Shown: positions 7,801-14,487, counted from the stretch's first letter. The stretch: 16,301 nt of DNA from Ilumatobacteraceae bacterium (GCA_023263465.1 JALQWV010000178.1:1-16301); one strand, 5' to 3'. The notes: generated by a model not told the origin, from the letters alone. Made by a program: numbers and translations.

Positions 7801-8173
7801 CAATTGCCTCCGCATTCGCACCGATAAGTTCCGGTTTGCCAGGCACTCCGACAACACCTTTTTCAAACAACGCCATCGCAAGGTTCAGCGCAGTTTGGCC
7901 ACCGAGTGTGGGCAATACGGCGTCGGGCCTTTCACGATCAATGATTGCCTCAAGGACTTCTGGTGTCAGCGGCTCGATATAGGTGCGATCCGCAAAGTCG
8001 GGATCGGTCATGATGGTTGCAGGATTGGAGTTTGCCAAAATGACTCGGTAACCCTCTTCTTTCAACACGCGACATGCTTGTGTCCCTGAATAATCAAATT
8101 CACAGGCCTGACCAATAACGATCGGTCCAGAACCGATAATCAAAATGGATTTCAGATCAGTACGACGTGGCAT
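4880..8173 (-). CDS. carB: Carbamoyl-phosphate synthase large subunit
   Basis: It forms carbamoyl phosphate from bicarbonate, ammonia delivered by CarA, and two ATP, feeding both the pyrimidine and arginine pathways. The 1097-residue protein has the standard duplicated architecture. Each half starts with a Rossmann-like segment (IIGSGPIVIGQACEFDYSG near residue 11 and IILGSGPNRIGQGIEFDY near 563) followed by an ATP-grasp domain. Those domains show RPAYILGGRGM and EMNPRVSRSSALASKATG in the first, and RPSYVLGGRAM and EANPRASRTVPFVAKATG in the second. The last about 140 residues form the MGS-like allosteric domain (FLSLNDKDK, TTGTADYL, NTPRGRGAHSDGEAIR), where UMP and ornithine act in E. coli. 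The ATG shares one base with the carA stop (TAATG), and the 3' end overlaps pyrD by four bases. Confidence 0.98.
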   Translation of the reverse strand: MPRRTDLKSILIIGSGPIVIGQACEFDYSGTQACRVLKEEGYRVILANSNPATIMTDPDFADRTYIEPLTPEVLEAIIDRERPDAVLPTLGGQTALNLAMALFEKGVVGVPGKPELIGANAEAIATAEDREKFKIAMLEIGLKVPQSGVARSLDEAEAVRKEIGLPLIVRPAYILGGRGMGIAHTPEEFRLVVANGISASPIGEVLIEKSIAGWKEYELEVMRDRADNCVIICSIENVDPMGVHTGDSITVAPAMTLSDVEYQQMRDAAFACIRRVGVETGGSNVQFAVNPENGEQFVIEMNPRVSRSSALASKATGFPIAKIAAKLAVGYTLDEIANDITKKTPASFEPTIDYVVTKIPRWAFEKFPGTSGILGTQMQSVGEAMSIGRTFTESLQKALRSLENGRMGLNCDPGELNYRSMSDEEVIAAIGVPTPDRLFLVGEAIFRGISLERIYEACKIDHWFLDQMLMIVEERRSLSSTTMSALTVRQWRRAKRLGFSDAQLGFIWSTDENDVRLARIAAGVIPTYKAVDTCSAEFAAETPYHYSTYEDENEVRPSAKQRVIILGSGPNRIGQGIEFDYCCVHASFALREAGFETVMINCNPETVSTDYDTSDRLYFEPLTREDVMNIVQAEIKASSTPPRIIVSLGGQTPLKLANYIPAELIAGTSPASIDLAEDRKKWSALCEELRISQPPGGTALTFDEAKAIASRIGYPVLVRPSYVLGGRAMQIVHDEAHLQRAMKELAAAGTLGREGGLSAERPVLIDRFLDDATEIDVDAIRDASGEVLIGGVMEHVEEAGVHSGDSACAIPPPTLEPWVIEAVESYTRVIAHALDVKGLLNVQFAVAGSTVYVIEANPRASRTVPFVAKATGVPLAKVASRVMLGATLNELRAEGLLKPPTNYGHVSVKEAVLPFNRFPGVDTALGPEMRSTGEVMGIDSTFGRAFIKAESAAGTTLPTSGMVFLSLNDKDKPSGLVVAKRLRELGLGIAATTGTADYLSRFGYPVDRVVGKVSEQSLGVIADDAVNLIERGEIEFVINTPRGRGAHSDGEAIRKAANIWRVSSVTTINAALAAVQGLAEQQLDPLTVKSLQEYHGR

Positions 8174-9255
8174 TACTTCGCCTCCATCAGCTGACGAAAT
8201 TCCGCAAAGAGATACCGCGAATCATGAGGCCCAGGTCCGGCCTCTGGGTGATACTGCACGCTGAACGCGCGTGCGTCTCGCACCGACATGCCTTCATTGG
8301 TGAGGTCATTCAAGTTGGTGTGCGTAATGTCGGCGATTCCATTTAATGAATTCGCATCTACACAAAAATTGTGATTTTGGCTGGTGATTTCCACACTGCC
8401 CGTCCGCAGGTTGCGAACGGGATGATTTGCACCGTGATGACCGAATGGGAGTTTAAACGTGGTCCCTCCGAGCGCGAGTGTAAGCAACTGATGCCCCAAG
8501 CAAATACCAAACACGGGCATTCCTTTATCAACTAGCGAACGAATGTGTTCAGGCGCGCCAACCACTGCTTCAGGATCACCAGGTCCATTTGAGAGAAACA
8601 CTCCATGCGGAGCCATGGCTCGCACTTCATCTGCACTGGTTGAGGCTGGCACCACCGTTACGGTGGCGATGTCGCTCAGGCAGCGAAGAATGGTTGACTT
8701 TATTCCAAAGTCATACGCAACCACTTTGTAATGACCCGAACCAACAACATAGGGAGATTTCGTGGTCACCTGTTCAACCAATTGCACCCCCGCAGTGCCC
8801 GCTTCGCTTCCTGCTGCTGCCAACAGCGTGGCGTGATCCGCTGCACCGAACGCACCTGGCATTGCTCCCGTGTCGCGCAAAATGCGCGTTAGTCGACGTG
8901 TATCAATGCCGGCAATACCGCTCACACCCATGTGCTTTAAATACGCATCAAGGGAGAGATCGCTTCGCCAATTACTTTCACGTCGAGCCTCTTCACGGAC
9001 GATGACTCCGCGAGCATGCACCCGTGTCGCTTCGTTATCACGAGGCGTCGTTCCGTAATTGCCAATGTGAGGCGTAGTGAACGTAATGATTTGCCCTGCA
9101 TAGGAAGGATCCGAAATAACTTCCTGATAACCGGTGAGTCCCGTATGAAAAACCACCTCACCACTCGACACCCCATCTGCAGCCACCGCACCGATGAGCT
9201 CACCGTCAAACGCTGAACCGTCACGCAGCACTAATTGCCCTTCACGAATACTCAT
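8173..9255 (-). CDS. carA: Carbamoyl-phosphate synthase small (glutaminase) subunit
   Basis: It hydrolyses glutamine and passes ammonia through a tunnel to CarB. The N-terminal CarA-specific domain (about 1 to 150) contains FHTGLTGYQEVISDPSYAGQII (from about 36; FHTGLTGYQEV is the key part) and GIDTRRLTR. The C-terminal class I glutamine amidotransferase domain has the nucleophile Cys252 in GICLGHQ and the His336/Glu338 pair in YHPEAGPGPHD. FLSNGPGDP and TSQNHNF are also present, so the triad is intact. At 360 residues the length is normal. The start ATG overlaps the pyrC stop (ATGA), and its stop shares a base with carB, so it is expressed within the pyr operon. A separate arginine-specific paralogue cannot be excluded from this window. 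Confidence 0.97.
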   Translation of the reverse strand: MSIREGQLVLRDGSAFDGELIGAVAADGVSSGEVVFHTGLTGYQEVISDPSYAGQIITFTTPHIGNYGTTPRDNEATRVHARGVIVREEARRESNWRSDLSLDAYLKHMGVSGIAGIDTRRLTRILRDTGAMPGAFGAADHATLLAAAGSEAGTAGVQLVEQVTTKSPYVVGSGHYKVVAYDFGIKSTILRCLSDIATVTVVPASTSADEVRAMAPHGVFLSNGPGDPEAVVGAPEHIRSLVDKGMPVFGICLGHQLLTLALGGTTFKLPFGHHGANHPVRNLRTGSVEITSQNHNFCVDANSLNGIADITHTNLNDLTNEGMSVRDARAFSVQYHPEAGPGPHDSRYLFAEFRQLMEAK

Positions 9256-10535
9256 CGCTGCGCAACACCTTCATTCACTACTACGGCTCCTTCAAAAATG
9301 GTGTGTCTTACTTTGCCACGAAGAGAGCGCCCTACAAAGGGAGTATTCGTACTCTTACTGGCTAGTTGCTGAGGGTCAACACTCCACTGGGCATTGAGAT
9401 CCACGACACAAAGGTTGGCAGGTTTACCTACTGTGGCAAGTATTCCGTGTCGATCTGACAATCCTGCGATTCGTGCGGGATGAGTGGACATGACCGCGGT
9501 CAGCTGCGCGGCCGACATTGGCACTGTGGACAGCACAACGCCAAGTGCGGTCTCTAACCCGAGCATTCCTGGAGGCGCTTGATCAAGAGGTAACTCTTTG
9601 TCTCGCTTCACATGCGGAGCATGATCAGTTGCCACAGCGTCAATGGTGCCGTCAAGCAATCCTTCCTTCAGAGCTTCAATGTCTGCAACCGAACGTAAAG
9701 GCGGATTGACCTTATATGTGGAGTCAAACGATCTCAGCAATTCTTCAGTCAGCGAAAGATGATGAGGTGTAACCTCCGCCGTAATTGGTAGCCCCGCATT
9801 CTTCGCCTCGCGCACCAAATGCACGCTCCCCGCAGTTGATAGATGCAAAAAGTGAATACGCGCACCCGTGAGTTTGGCTAGTTCGATATCGCGATGCACC
9901 ATTAATTCTTCGGCAAGTGCTGGCCAACCCGGAACTCCCATTTCGCTTGAGCATGAACATTCGTTCATCACTGCCCCAGCGGTTAGTGCGGAGACCTCGC
10001 AATGTTGGGCAAGCGTGATTCCCAATTCTCGCGAGTACTCCATAGCGCGACGCATGATTGCTGGGTCTTGCACTCCCGAGCCGTCATCAGTGAAGATCTT
10101 CACTCCGTTGCGAGCCATGTCGGCTAGGGGTGCAAGTGCAACACCAGCGCGGCCAACAGTGATGCAACCACTGGGAACCACTTCAACCAAACCAGCCTTA
10201 CGTCCTTGGGCGCGAACGAATTCAATGATGGGAATGGAGTCTTGCGCGGGATTGGTATTCGGCATGGCAACCAGTGCGGTGTAACCACCCATTGCACCAG
10301 CACGGCTTCCCGTTTCAATAGTTTCGGCGTCTTCCTTGCCAGGTTCGCGCAGATGCGAGTGGAGATCGACGAACCCAGGCAATACATGGCATCCGTGCGC
10401 ATCCAAAACAACATCACCAGGAGATGCCGAGATCGTTGCAGACATCTCTGAGACCAACTCATTATCTATTCGTACGTCGAGTCGCTGCTCGCCACTATCT
10501 GTCAATACTGTCGCTCCCGAAATGATCACACTCAT
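9252..10535 (-). CDS. pyrC: Dihydroorotase
   Basis: It cyclises carbamoyl aspartate to dihydroorotate, the third step of UMP synthesis, using a metal centre. It is an amidohydrolase of the long class I type (427 residues), as in Gram-positives, not the about 345-residue E. coli type. The metal-binding HSH is at residues 59 to 61 within GFVDLHSHLREPG. Further signatures are TGSRAGAMGGYT (75 to 85), VAMPNTNP (89 to 96) and FTDDG with Asp150/Asp151, where many bacterial class I enzymes carry a bridging Asp. AQHCE (His178), HFLHLST (His231) and the catalytic Asp304 in ATDHAPH follow. It overlaps pyrB upstream and carA downstream through ATGA tetranucleotides, so translation is probably coupled along the operon. 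Confidence 0.96.
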   Translation of the reverse strand: MSVIISGATVLTDSGEQRLDVRIDNELVSEMSATISASPGDVVLDAHGCHVLPGFVDLHSHLREPGKEDAETIETGSRAGAMGGYTALVAMPNTNPAQDSIPIIEFVRAQGRKAGLVEVVPSGCITVGRAGVALAPLADMARNGVKIFTDDGSGVQDPAIMRRAMEYSRELGITLAQHCEVSALTAGAVMNECSCSSEMGVPGWPALAEELMVHRDIELAKLTGARIHFLHLSTAGSVHLVREAKNAGLPITAEVTPHHLSLTEELLRSFDSTYKVNPPLRSVADIEALKEGLLDGTIDAVATDHAPHVKRDKELPLDQAPPGMLGLETALGVVLSTVPMSAAQLTAVMSTHPARIAGLSDRHGILATVGKPANLCVVDLNAQWSVDPQQLASKSTNTPFVGRSLRGKVRHTIFEGAVVVNEGVAQR

Positions 10536-11482
10536 GCCACTTCCTCTTCTCTTAATGAATTCACTTCAGCTCCGCGCGCAAGAACATCAAAGAGCACTGC
10601 CATGCGAACAGACACACCATTGGCCACTTGTTTGTGAATCAGTGAGTTTGGTAGGTCAGCAGGATCAACATGCATTTCAACTCCACGGTTCATTGGCCCT
10701 GGATGCATAACTACAGCCGAATGTTGCAACTTTTGCGCGCGCACGTCAGTCAGCCCAAAACGGTTCCCATATTCAGCCAGGTTGGGTATCAATCCTTGAT
10801 CCATGCGCTCACTTTGCAAGCGCAACATGTACAACACATCGGTAGATGCAAGCACTTCGTCCAATGAGTGCGAAATTCGAACTGGCCACTGCTCGGTATG
10901 AGCAGGCAACAACGTTGGTGGTGCAACAAGCGTGACCTGAGCCCCAAGCATGGTGAAGGCAGCAATGTTGCTACGCGCAACTCTGCTGTGTTTGATGTCG
11001 CCAACAATGCTGACGTTTAACCCATCAAAGGATTGACGACCAATTGCTTCACGAACCGTGTAGCAATCCACAAGCGCCTGCGTTGGATGTTGGTGAGCAC
11101 CATCGCCCGCGTTGATGATTGATGCAGGTGTCCACTGAGCAATTTGCCACGGAACTCCTGCCGACTTATGGCGAACGACAAAGGCGTGCACGCCCATGTC
11201 GGTAATGGTCTCAATGGTGTCTCGTAGACTCTCCCCCTTATTCACACTGCTTGTAGAGACACTGAATGTCATCGTCTCTGCAGACAACCGCTTCGCTGCA
11301 GTTTCAAAACTCAAGCGAGTTCGCGTTGAATCTTCAAAAAACAGACTGACCACCGTCTTCCCTCGTAAGGCCGGCACCTTAGGTATTGGGCGACGATTGA
11401 TTTCAGCCATGTGATCGGTGCTTTCAAGCAACCTGAGCAGACCTTCTTTACCAAGTTCTTTGATTGACCGACAGTGCTTCAT
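10532..11482 (-). CDS. pyrB: Aspartate carbamoyltransferase catalytic subunit
   Basis: It condenses aspartate with carbamoyl phosphate to carbamoyl aspartate, the committed step of pyrimidine synthesis. The carbamoyl-phosphate loop STRT is at residues 52 to 55 (FFEDSTRTRLSFE), with Lys82 in NKGES from the 80s loop and HPTQALVD at 132 to 139. The aspartate side has MLRLQSERM and the C-terminal HPGPMNRGVE. At 316 residues it is full length for the class without a regulatory chain. No pyrI is present, so control is expected at the level of PyrR rather than by the E. coli-type CTP allosteric partner. Its ATG overlaps the pyrR stop (ATGA), and its stop overlaps the pyrC start in the same way. Confidence 0.97.
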   Translation of the reverse strand: MKHCRSIKELGKEGLLRLLESTDHMAEINRRPIPKVPALRGKTVVSLFFEDSTRTRLSFETAAKRLSAETMTFSVSTSSVNKGESLRDTIETITDMGVHAFVVRHKSAGVPWQIAQWTPASIINAGDGAHQHPTQALVDCYTVREAIGRQSFDGLNVSIVGDIKHSRVARSNIAAFTMLGAQVTLVAPPTLLPAHTEQWPVRISHSLDEVLASTDVLYMLRLQSERMDQGLIPNLAEYGNRFGLTDVRAQKLQHSAVVMHPGPMNRGVEMHVDPADLPNSLIHKQVANGVSVRMAVLFDVLARGAEVNSLREEEVA

Positions 11483-12021
11483 GACCCCACCGCCGTAATC
11501 AACACTCCATCTGCTGAAACCTCGACTTCATCGGTTGCTTGAGTAGGAATGTTTTTGCCAACAAAGTCAGGACGGATCGGCAGCTCACGGTGCCCCCGAT
11601 CAACCATCACGGCAAGTTGTACAGCCTGTGGTCTACCGAAATTGTTCAATCCCTCAAGCGCTGCGCGCACCGTACGACCGGTGTACAACACATCGTCAAC
11701 CAGCACAACAACGGCACCATTGATATCAAAGGGAATATTGCTAATTGCGCCTGGAACAATTGGACGCAGTCCAATGTCATCGCGATGCATTGAAACATCA
11801 AGGGATCCATTCGGAACTACAAGATTTGGTTCAATCTGGGCAATTCGCTCTGCGAGAATATCTGCAATCCACGTTCCACCGCGTTGCAAACCAACCAGAA
11901 CAACGTTGTGTGCACCTTGATTGCGCTCAACAATTTCGTGGGCAATTCGACTAATTGCTCTACCGACGTCGGAGCCAGACATGACGGCCTTACCTGACGC
12001 ATGACTTGTTACCTGATTCAT
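11479..12021 (-). CDS. pyrR: PyrR: pyr mRNA-binding attenuator / uracil phosphoribosyltransferase-like regulator
   Basis: PyrR senses UMP/UTP against PRPP and binds a hairpin in pyr mRNA. Many members also have weak uracil phosphoribosyltransferase activity. The 13-residue PRPP motif is intact in VLVDDVLYTGRTVRAAL (106 to 122). GLQRGGTW (44 to 51), a basic DVSMHRDD segment (75 to 82) and the family signature DRGHRELPIRPDFVGKNIPT (141 to 160) are present. I start the gene at the ATG at 12021, giving 180 residues, because AGAGGA lies four bases upstream. A longer reading from TTG at 12054 would translate through the regulatory hairpin and adds residues not typical of the family. It is the first gene of the operon, overlaps pyrB by ATGA, and probably represses its own translation through the leader hairpin. 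Confidence 0.93.
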   Translation of the reverse strand: MNQVTSHASGKAVMSGSDVGRAISRIAHEIVERNQGAHNVVLVGLQRGGTWIADILAERIAQIEPNLVVPNGSLDVSMHRDDIGLRPIVPGAISNIPFDINGAVVVLVDDVLYTGRTVRAALEGLNNFGRPQAVQLAVMVDRGHRELPIRPDFVGKNIPTQATDEVEVSADGVLITAVGS

Positions 12022-12025
12022 GTAT

Positions 12026-12031
12026 TCCTCT
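12026..12031 (-). promoter_or_regulatory. Shine-Dalgarno of pyrR
   Basis: The minus strand reads AGAGGA-ATAC-ATG. This strong site fixes the pyrR start at 12021 rather than at the upstream in-frame TTG (12054) or GTG (12045). It begins only three bases after the foot of the putative PyrR-binding hairpin, so a bound PyrR would obstruct ribosome entry. Confidence 0.75.
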
Positions 12032-12034
12032 CGT

Positions 12035-12054
12035 TTGAACCTCACGGGGCTCAA
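12035..12054 (-). promoter_or_regulatory. PyrR-binding RNA hairpin in the pyrR leader
   Basis: The RNA UUGAGCC-CCGUGA-GGUUCAA forms a 7-bp stem (one G-U pair) with a hexaloop. The 14-base core AGCCCCGTGAGGTT matches the PyrR-binding loop consensus ARUCCNGNGAGGYU at 13 of 14 positions. The single change (U to C in the stem) keeps pairing with G. Known biology: Bacillus PyrR binds such loops in attenuators, and in Mycobacterium smegmatis one near the ribosome-binding site mediates translational repression. There is no downstream terminator or antiterminator in the 13 bases before the ATG, so repression of translation initiation is the likely mode here. Confidence 0.8.
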
Positions 12055-12068
12055 TTAACGACCGCCTC

Positions 12069-12074
12069 ACCATA
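12069..12074 (-). promoter_or_regulatory. Possible -10 element (TATGGT) of the pyr operon
   Basis: The 41-base gap between the DUF2079 gene and the pyrR leader hairpin contains TATGGT on the minus strand, fitting TAnnnT. A start near 12062 would give a leader of about 40 bases that includes the whole PyrR hairpin. No good -35 is seen, and TGATAT, which overlaps it, is an alternative. The operon could also be read through from nusB and the DUF2079 gene. Confidence 0.3.
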
Positions 12075-12095
12075 TCAGCAATCCATCGATCGAAT

Positions 12096-13496
12096 TCACA
12101 TGCGCTGGTACACCACCCACCAAGCATTTTCCTCAACTACGCGGAATCGATCTTTCTCAACGTCCCAGACCCTTTGGGCGTCTTCGTCTAACTTGACAGG
12201 CAAGATCACATACTCCACCGCATCGGCTCCAGGCAGTCGATCTCCACCAGCAAAAACATCCGGACCATACAAATTCCTGGTGAATGGATTGGGGAATGAA
12301 TAGATCGTCACTCTCCGCGCCATGTGAGCAGTAAGCGAGTGATATGCAGCAACCACTGCATGATCTGGCACACGACTCATGGATTCGCGAGCAGCGACCA
12401 CTGGCGCCATGTGCGAATTCCATGATGTGGTCGTCGTGCGTGCAAACGGCATCGGCGACCAGAGGTAACCACACACCAGTGAAGACGCAACAATGCAAGC
12501 ACTCACCCACCTGCGAGTTGGACGCGAAAACTTGCCAAGCGCCCACACCGTTCCCATCACGATGCACGGCACAATGATGATCGAATAGTGATAGTGAATT
12601 TGATGCTGATACCAAAACGTACTGACGATATTTGATGCGAGCATGACACAGCCGACAAGCGCAAGACTCGGCTCGTACAGGAAAATGAATCCGACAGGTG
12701 CAAGCATCTGCCACAGGTATGCCGGGCGATCTTCACTCCACAAATACGCAATCAACTTGGTTGGCTGTGTAAGTGCAGTTTTCAACAGCCCGCTAATTCC
12801 ACCGAAGGGAATGCGCCAGGAATTCCTGAAGGTCACACCCGTAAAACTGCGCATCACTACAAGAAACATCACCGCCATGGTCACCAGAGAGGCCAGGCTG
12901 GTGATTAAACCGCGCTTCTTGTCGGCCTTCATTGCAACCCAAAGTCCAAGCGGTGCCAGAACAAAGGCGACATCTTCCTTCACCGACAGGGCCAATACAA
13001 CGGCAACCCAGTACCAACGCCACTTTCCCGCAAACGCAGCCCAGATTGCAAATGCAACGAGGGTTCCCAGCGCGGCATCGGGATGGAAATTCTCGAGATT
13101 GGTCCAGCCAATTGACGGATGTAGTAAATACACCCCCGCCATTGCTGCCGCAATCGGCTCACTTCGTAATCTCTGTCGCGAAAACCAGTACACCGGAAGT
13201 GCGCCGATCGCCACGACTATCGACTGGACGACAAACAGTATCGACGTTGAAGAGAAGACCCAGTACAAGGGAATCAACAGCACGAGAATGAACGAGGAAT
13301 GATCACCGAAAAGATTTCGGCCCATCAGGGTGACAAAAGGAGAACGACCTCGCGACATCAACCATATTCCTTGGTCATACAGTCCAAAGTCATACGCGGA
13401 AGTGCCGAGACCGTTATGGACACCTACGGTGCGCACAGAAAAATACAACGCGTACAAGACCACCATGCACCACACGCTGACGGTGGATGCAGACAC
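12096..13496 (-). CDS. DUF2079 polytopic membrane protein (GT-C-like fold family, function unknown)
   Basis: I recognise the DUF2079 pattern: YDFGLYDQGIW (35 to 45), GDHSSF (64 to 69), IPLYWVF, NFHPDA (136 to 141) and KEDV (173 to 176). Acidic and His residues lie in the loops, as in membrane glycosyltransferases of the GT-C clan. About nine to ten hydrophobic segments run between residues 8 and 345, with polar loops such as SEDRPAY and YQHQIHYHY (296 to 304). A soluble C-terminal domain of about 110 residues follows (VPDHAVVAAYHSLTAHMARR, then SFPNPF). At 466 residues it appears complete. Substrate and role are unknown; transfer of sugars from lipid carriers is only an inference from the clan. 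It sits eight bases after nusB and before pyrR, a position where I recall bldD in Streptomyces. The start is GTG at 13496, without a clear Shine-Dalgarno. Confidence 0.85.
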   Translation of the reverse strand: MSASTVSVWCMVVLYALYFSVRTVGVHNGLGTSAYDFGLYDQGIWLMSRGRSPFVTLMGRNLFGDHSSFILVLLIPLYWVFSSTSILFVVQSIVVAIGALPVYWFSRQRLRSEPIAAAMAGVYLLHPSIGWTNLENFHPDAALGTLVAFAIWAAFAGKWRWYWVAVVLALSVKEDVAFVLAPLGLWVAMKADKKRGLITSLASLVTMAVMFLVVMRSFTGVTFRNSWRIPFGGISGLLKTALTQPTKLIAYLWSEDRPAYLWQMLAPVGFIFLYEPSLALVGCVMLASNIVSTFWYQHQIHYHYSIIIVPCIVMGTVWALGKFSRPTRRWVSACIVASSLVCGYLWSPMPFARTTTTSWNSHMAPVVAARESMSRVPDHAVVAAYHSLTAHMARRVTIYSFPNPFTRNLYGPDVFAGGDRLPGADAVEYVILPVKLDEDAQRVWDVEKDRFRVVEENAWWVVYQRM

Positions 13497-13503
13497 ACTT
13501 CGT

Positions 13504-13509
13504 TTTATA
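13504..13509 (-). promoter_or_regulatory. Possible -10 element (TATAAA) before the DUF2079 gene
   Basis: The end of nusB reads TATAAA-ACGAAGT-GTG on the minus strand, so the box lies seven bases before the GTG start of the membrane protein gene. With no ribosome-binding site visible, a leaderless transcript is possible. The box overlaps the nusB stop codon and lacks a clear -35, so chance is a real alternative. Confidence 0.3.
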
Positions 13510-13927
13510 GGCGAACCTTTTTGGAAATCGTTGACAAGATACCGTTCACGAAACGACCCGACTCATCTGTTGAAAATGTTTTTGCAAGTTCAACTGCTTC
13601 ATTCAAAATCACCGCTGTTGGAACATCTGAGCGCGATATCAATTCAAAAATCGCTATTCGCAAGACAATGAGGTCGATGACTGGCATGCGTGCCAGTGTC
13701 CAACCAATTGCATTTTCGGCGATGAGATCATCAGCTTTGGCAGATACAGCGTCGACGCCTGCGACTATTTCTAGGACCAAATCATCAACTTCCAACACTT
13801 GCGATTCAACTATCGATGCTCCAGATGAACTCTTGGCATGTGCCTCGTACAGCAAATGCAAAGCACGCTCGCGAGCATCGGAGCGAGCATCGTTACCCGC
13901 CGAACGGGAAGGTCGGCCGGTTGACAT
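13505..13927 (-). CDS. nusB: Transcription antitermination protein NusB
   Basis: NusB pairs with ribosomal protein S10 (NusE) and binds boxA RNA to keep RNA polymerase processive on rRNA operons. The helical protein shows RERALHLLYEAH at the start of the fold (about residues 19 to 30), IGWTLARMPVIDLIVLRIAIFEL in the middle (best seen as ARMPVIDLIVLRIA), then VPTAVILNEAVELAKTFSTD and GRFVNGILSTI. All are typical of the family. From the ATG at 13927 it is 140 residues, a usual length. An in-frame TTG at 13933 would overlap the efp stop as TTGA and add two residues. I prefer the ATG, which lies two bases after the efp stop, but neither has a good Shine-Dalgarno. Close spacing to efp matches the standard actinobacterial efp-nusB pair. 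Confidence 0.94.
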   Translation of the reverse strand: MSTGRPSRSAGNDARSDARERALHLLYEAHAKSSSGASIVESQVLEVDDLVLEIVAGVDAVSAKADDLIAENAIGWTLARMPVIDLIVLRIAIFELISRSDVPTAVILNEAVELAKTFSTDESGRFVNGILSTISKKVRL

Positions 13928-13929
13928 GG

Positions 13930-14487
13930 TCAAACGCGCGTGATGTAGTCGCCGCTGCGTGTGTCGACTTTGACGCGGTCACCAATATTGACGAAGAGTG
14001 GAACCTGAATAACTTTTCCTGTTTGTAATGTTGCAGGCTTACGCGCACCAGAAACACGGTCACCTTGAATACCTGGCTCGGTGACGGCAATTTCCAATTC
14101 AACTGATGCTGGAATTTCGACGCTTACAATTTCGCCCTCATAGGTTGCAATAATCGCCACTGCATTTTCAATCAGGTAGTCAGCGGCTTCTCCAAGTGCG
14201 GCAGGCTTGATATTTACTTGGTCATAGGACGATTGATCCATGAATACGTATTCTTCGCCGTCTTTATACAAAAACTGCATGTCACTTTTTTCAAGAATCG
14301 CCTGCTCCACTTTTACTCCCGCATTGAACGTTTTCTCGAGCATGTTGTTGCTGCGCAAGTTGCGCAACTTCGAGCGAACAAAAGCTCCACCCTTGCCAGG
14401 CTTCACATGCTGGAACTCCACCACCGTCCAGAGTTGACCATCGAGGTTGAGCGTCATGCCATTCTTGAGATCGTTAGTTGTTGCCAC
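13930..14487 (-). CDS. efp: Translation elongation factor P
   Basis: EF-P enters the ribosomal E site and relieves stalling at polyproline. Three beta-barrel domains are expected: a KOW-like N-domain (about 1 to 64), then two OB folds. The tip loop is HVKPGKGGAFVRSKL, with Lys32 at the position modified in other bacteria. The C-terminal signature is GDRVKVDTRSGDYITRV, and GIQGDRVSGARKPATLQTG matches the family pattern. At 185 residues the length is standard. The GTG start at 14487 is supported by AAAAGGA (14494 to 14500) six bases upstream. Position 34 in the loop is Gly, giving PGKGG rather than the PGKGP described for an actinobacterial EF-P subfamily. In many actinobacteria a Xaa-Pro peptidase gene (pepQ) lies between aroQ and efp; it is absent here. 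Confidence 0.97.
   Translation of the reverse strand: MATTNDLKNGMTLNLDGQLWTVVEFQHVKPGKGGAFVRSKLRNLRSNNMLEKTFNAGVKVEQAILEKSDMQFLYKDGEEYVFMDQSSYDQVNIKPAALGEAADYLIENAVAIIATYEGEIVSVEIPASVELEIAVTEPGIQGDRVSGARKPATLQTGKVIQVPLFVNIGDRVKVDTRSGDYITRV

Noticed and set aside
7425..7982. Plus-strand open frame of 185 codons
   Set aside because: It lies wholly antisense to the first ATP-grasp half of carB, whose protein sequence is strongly conserved. Its Ser/Pro/Ile-rich product looks like a reverse-strand shadow and it has no independent motif or ribosome-binding site that I can see.
12063..12070. Second PyrR loop suggested by an upstream GTGAGG
   Set aside because: GTGAGGCG matches only the 3' half of the consensus. 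The 5' half (ARUCC) is absent, so no loop can form, and it may lie at or upstream of the transcription start.
12055..12095. Intrinsic terminator between the DUF2079 gene and pyrR
   Set aside because: Only short palindromes (TCGATCGA, GAATTC) are present, with no stable stem followed by a T tract.
12643..13302. Plus-strand open frame of 219 codons
   Set aside because: It is antisense to the DUF2079 gene, which has clear family motifs and membrane segments. The product is low in recognisable structure and is read as a shadow.
13299..13943. Plus-strand open frame of 214 codons spanning nusB and the end of the DUF2079 gene
   Set aside because: It runs antisense across the junction of two well-supported genes and no family is recognisable.
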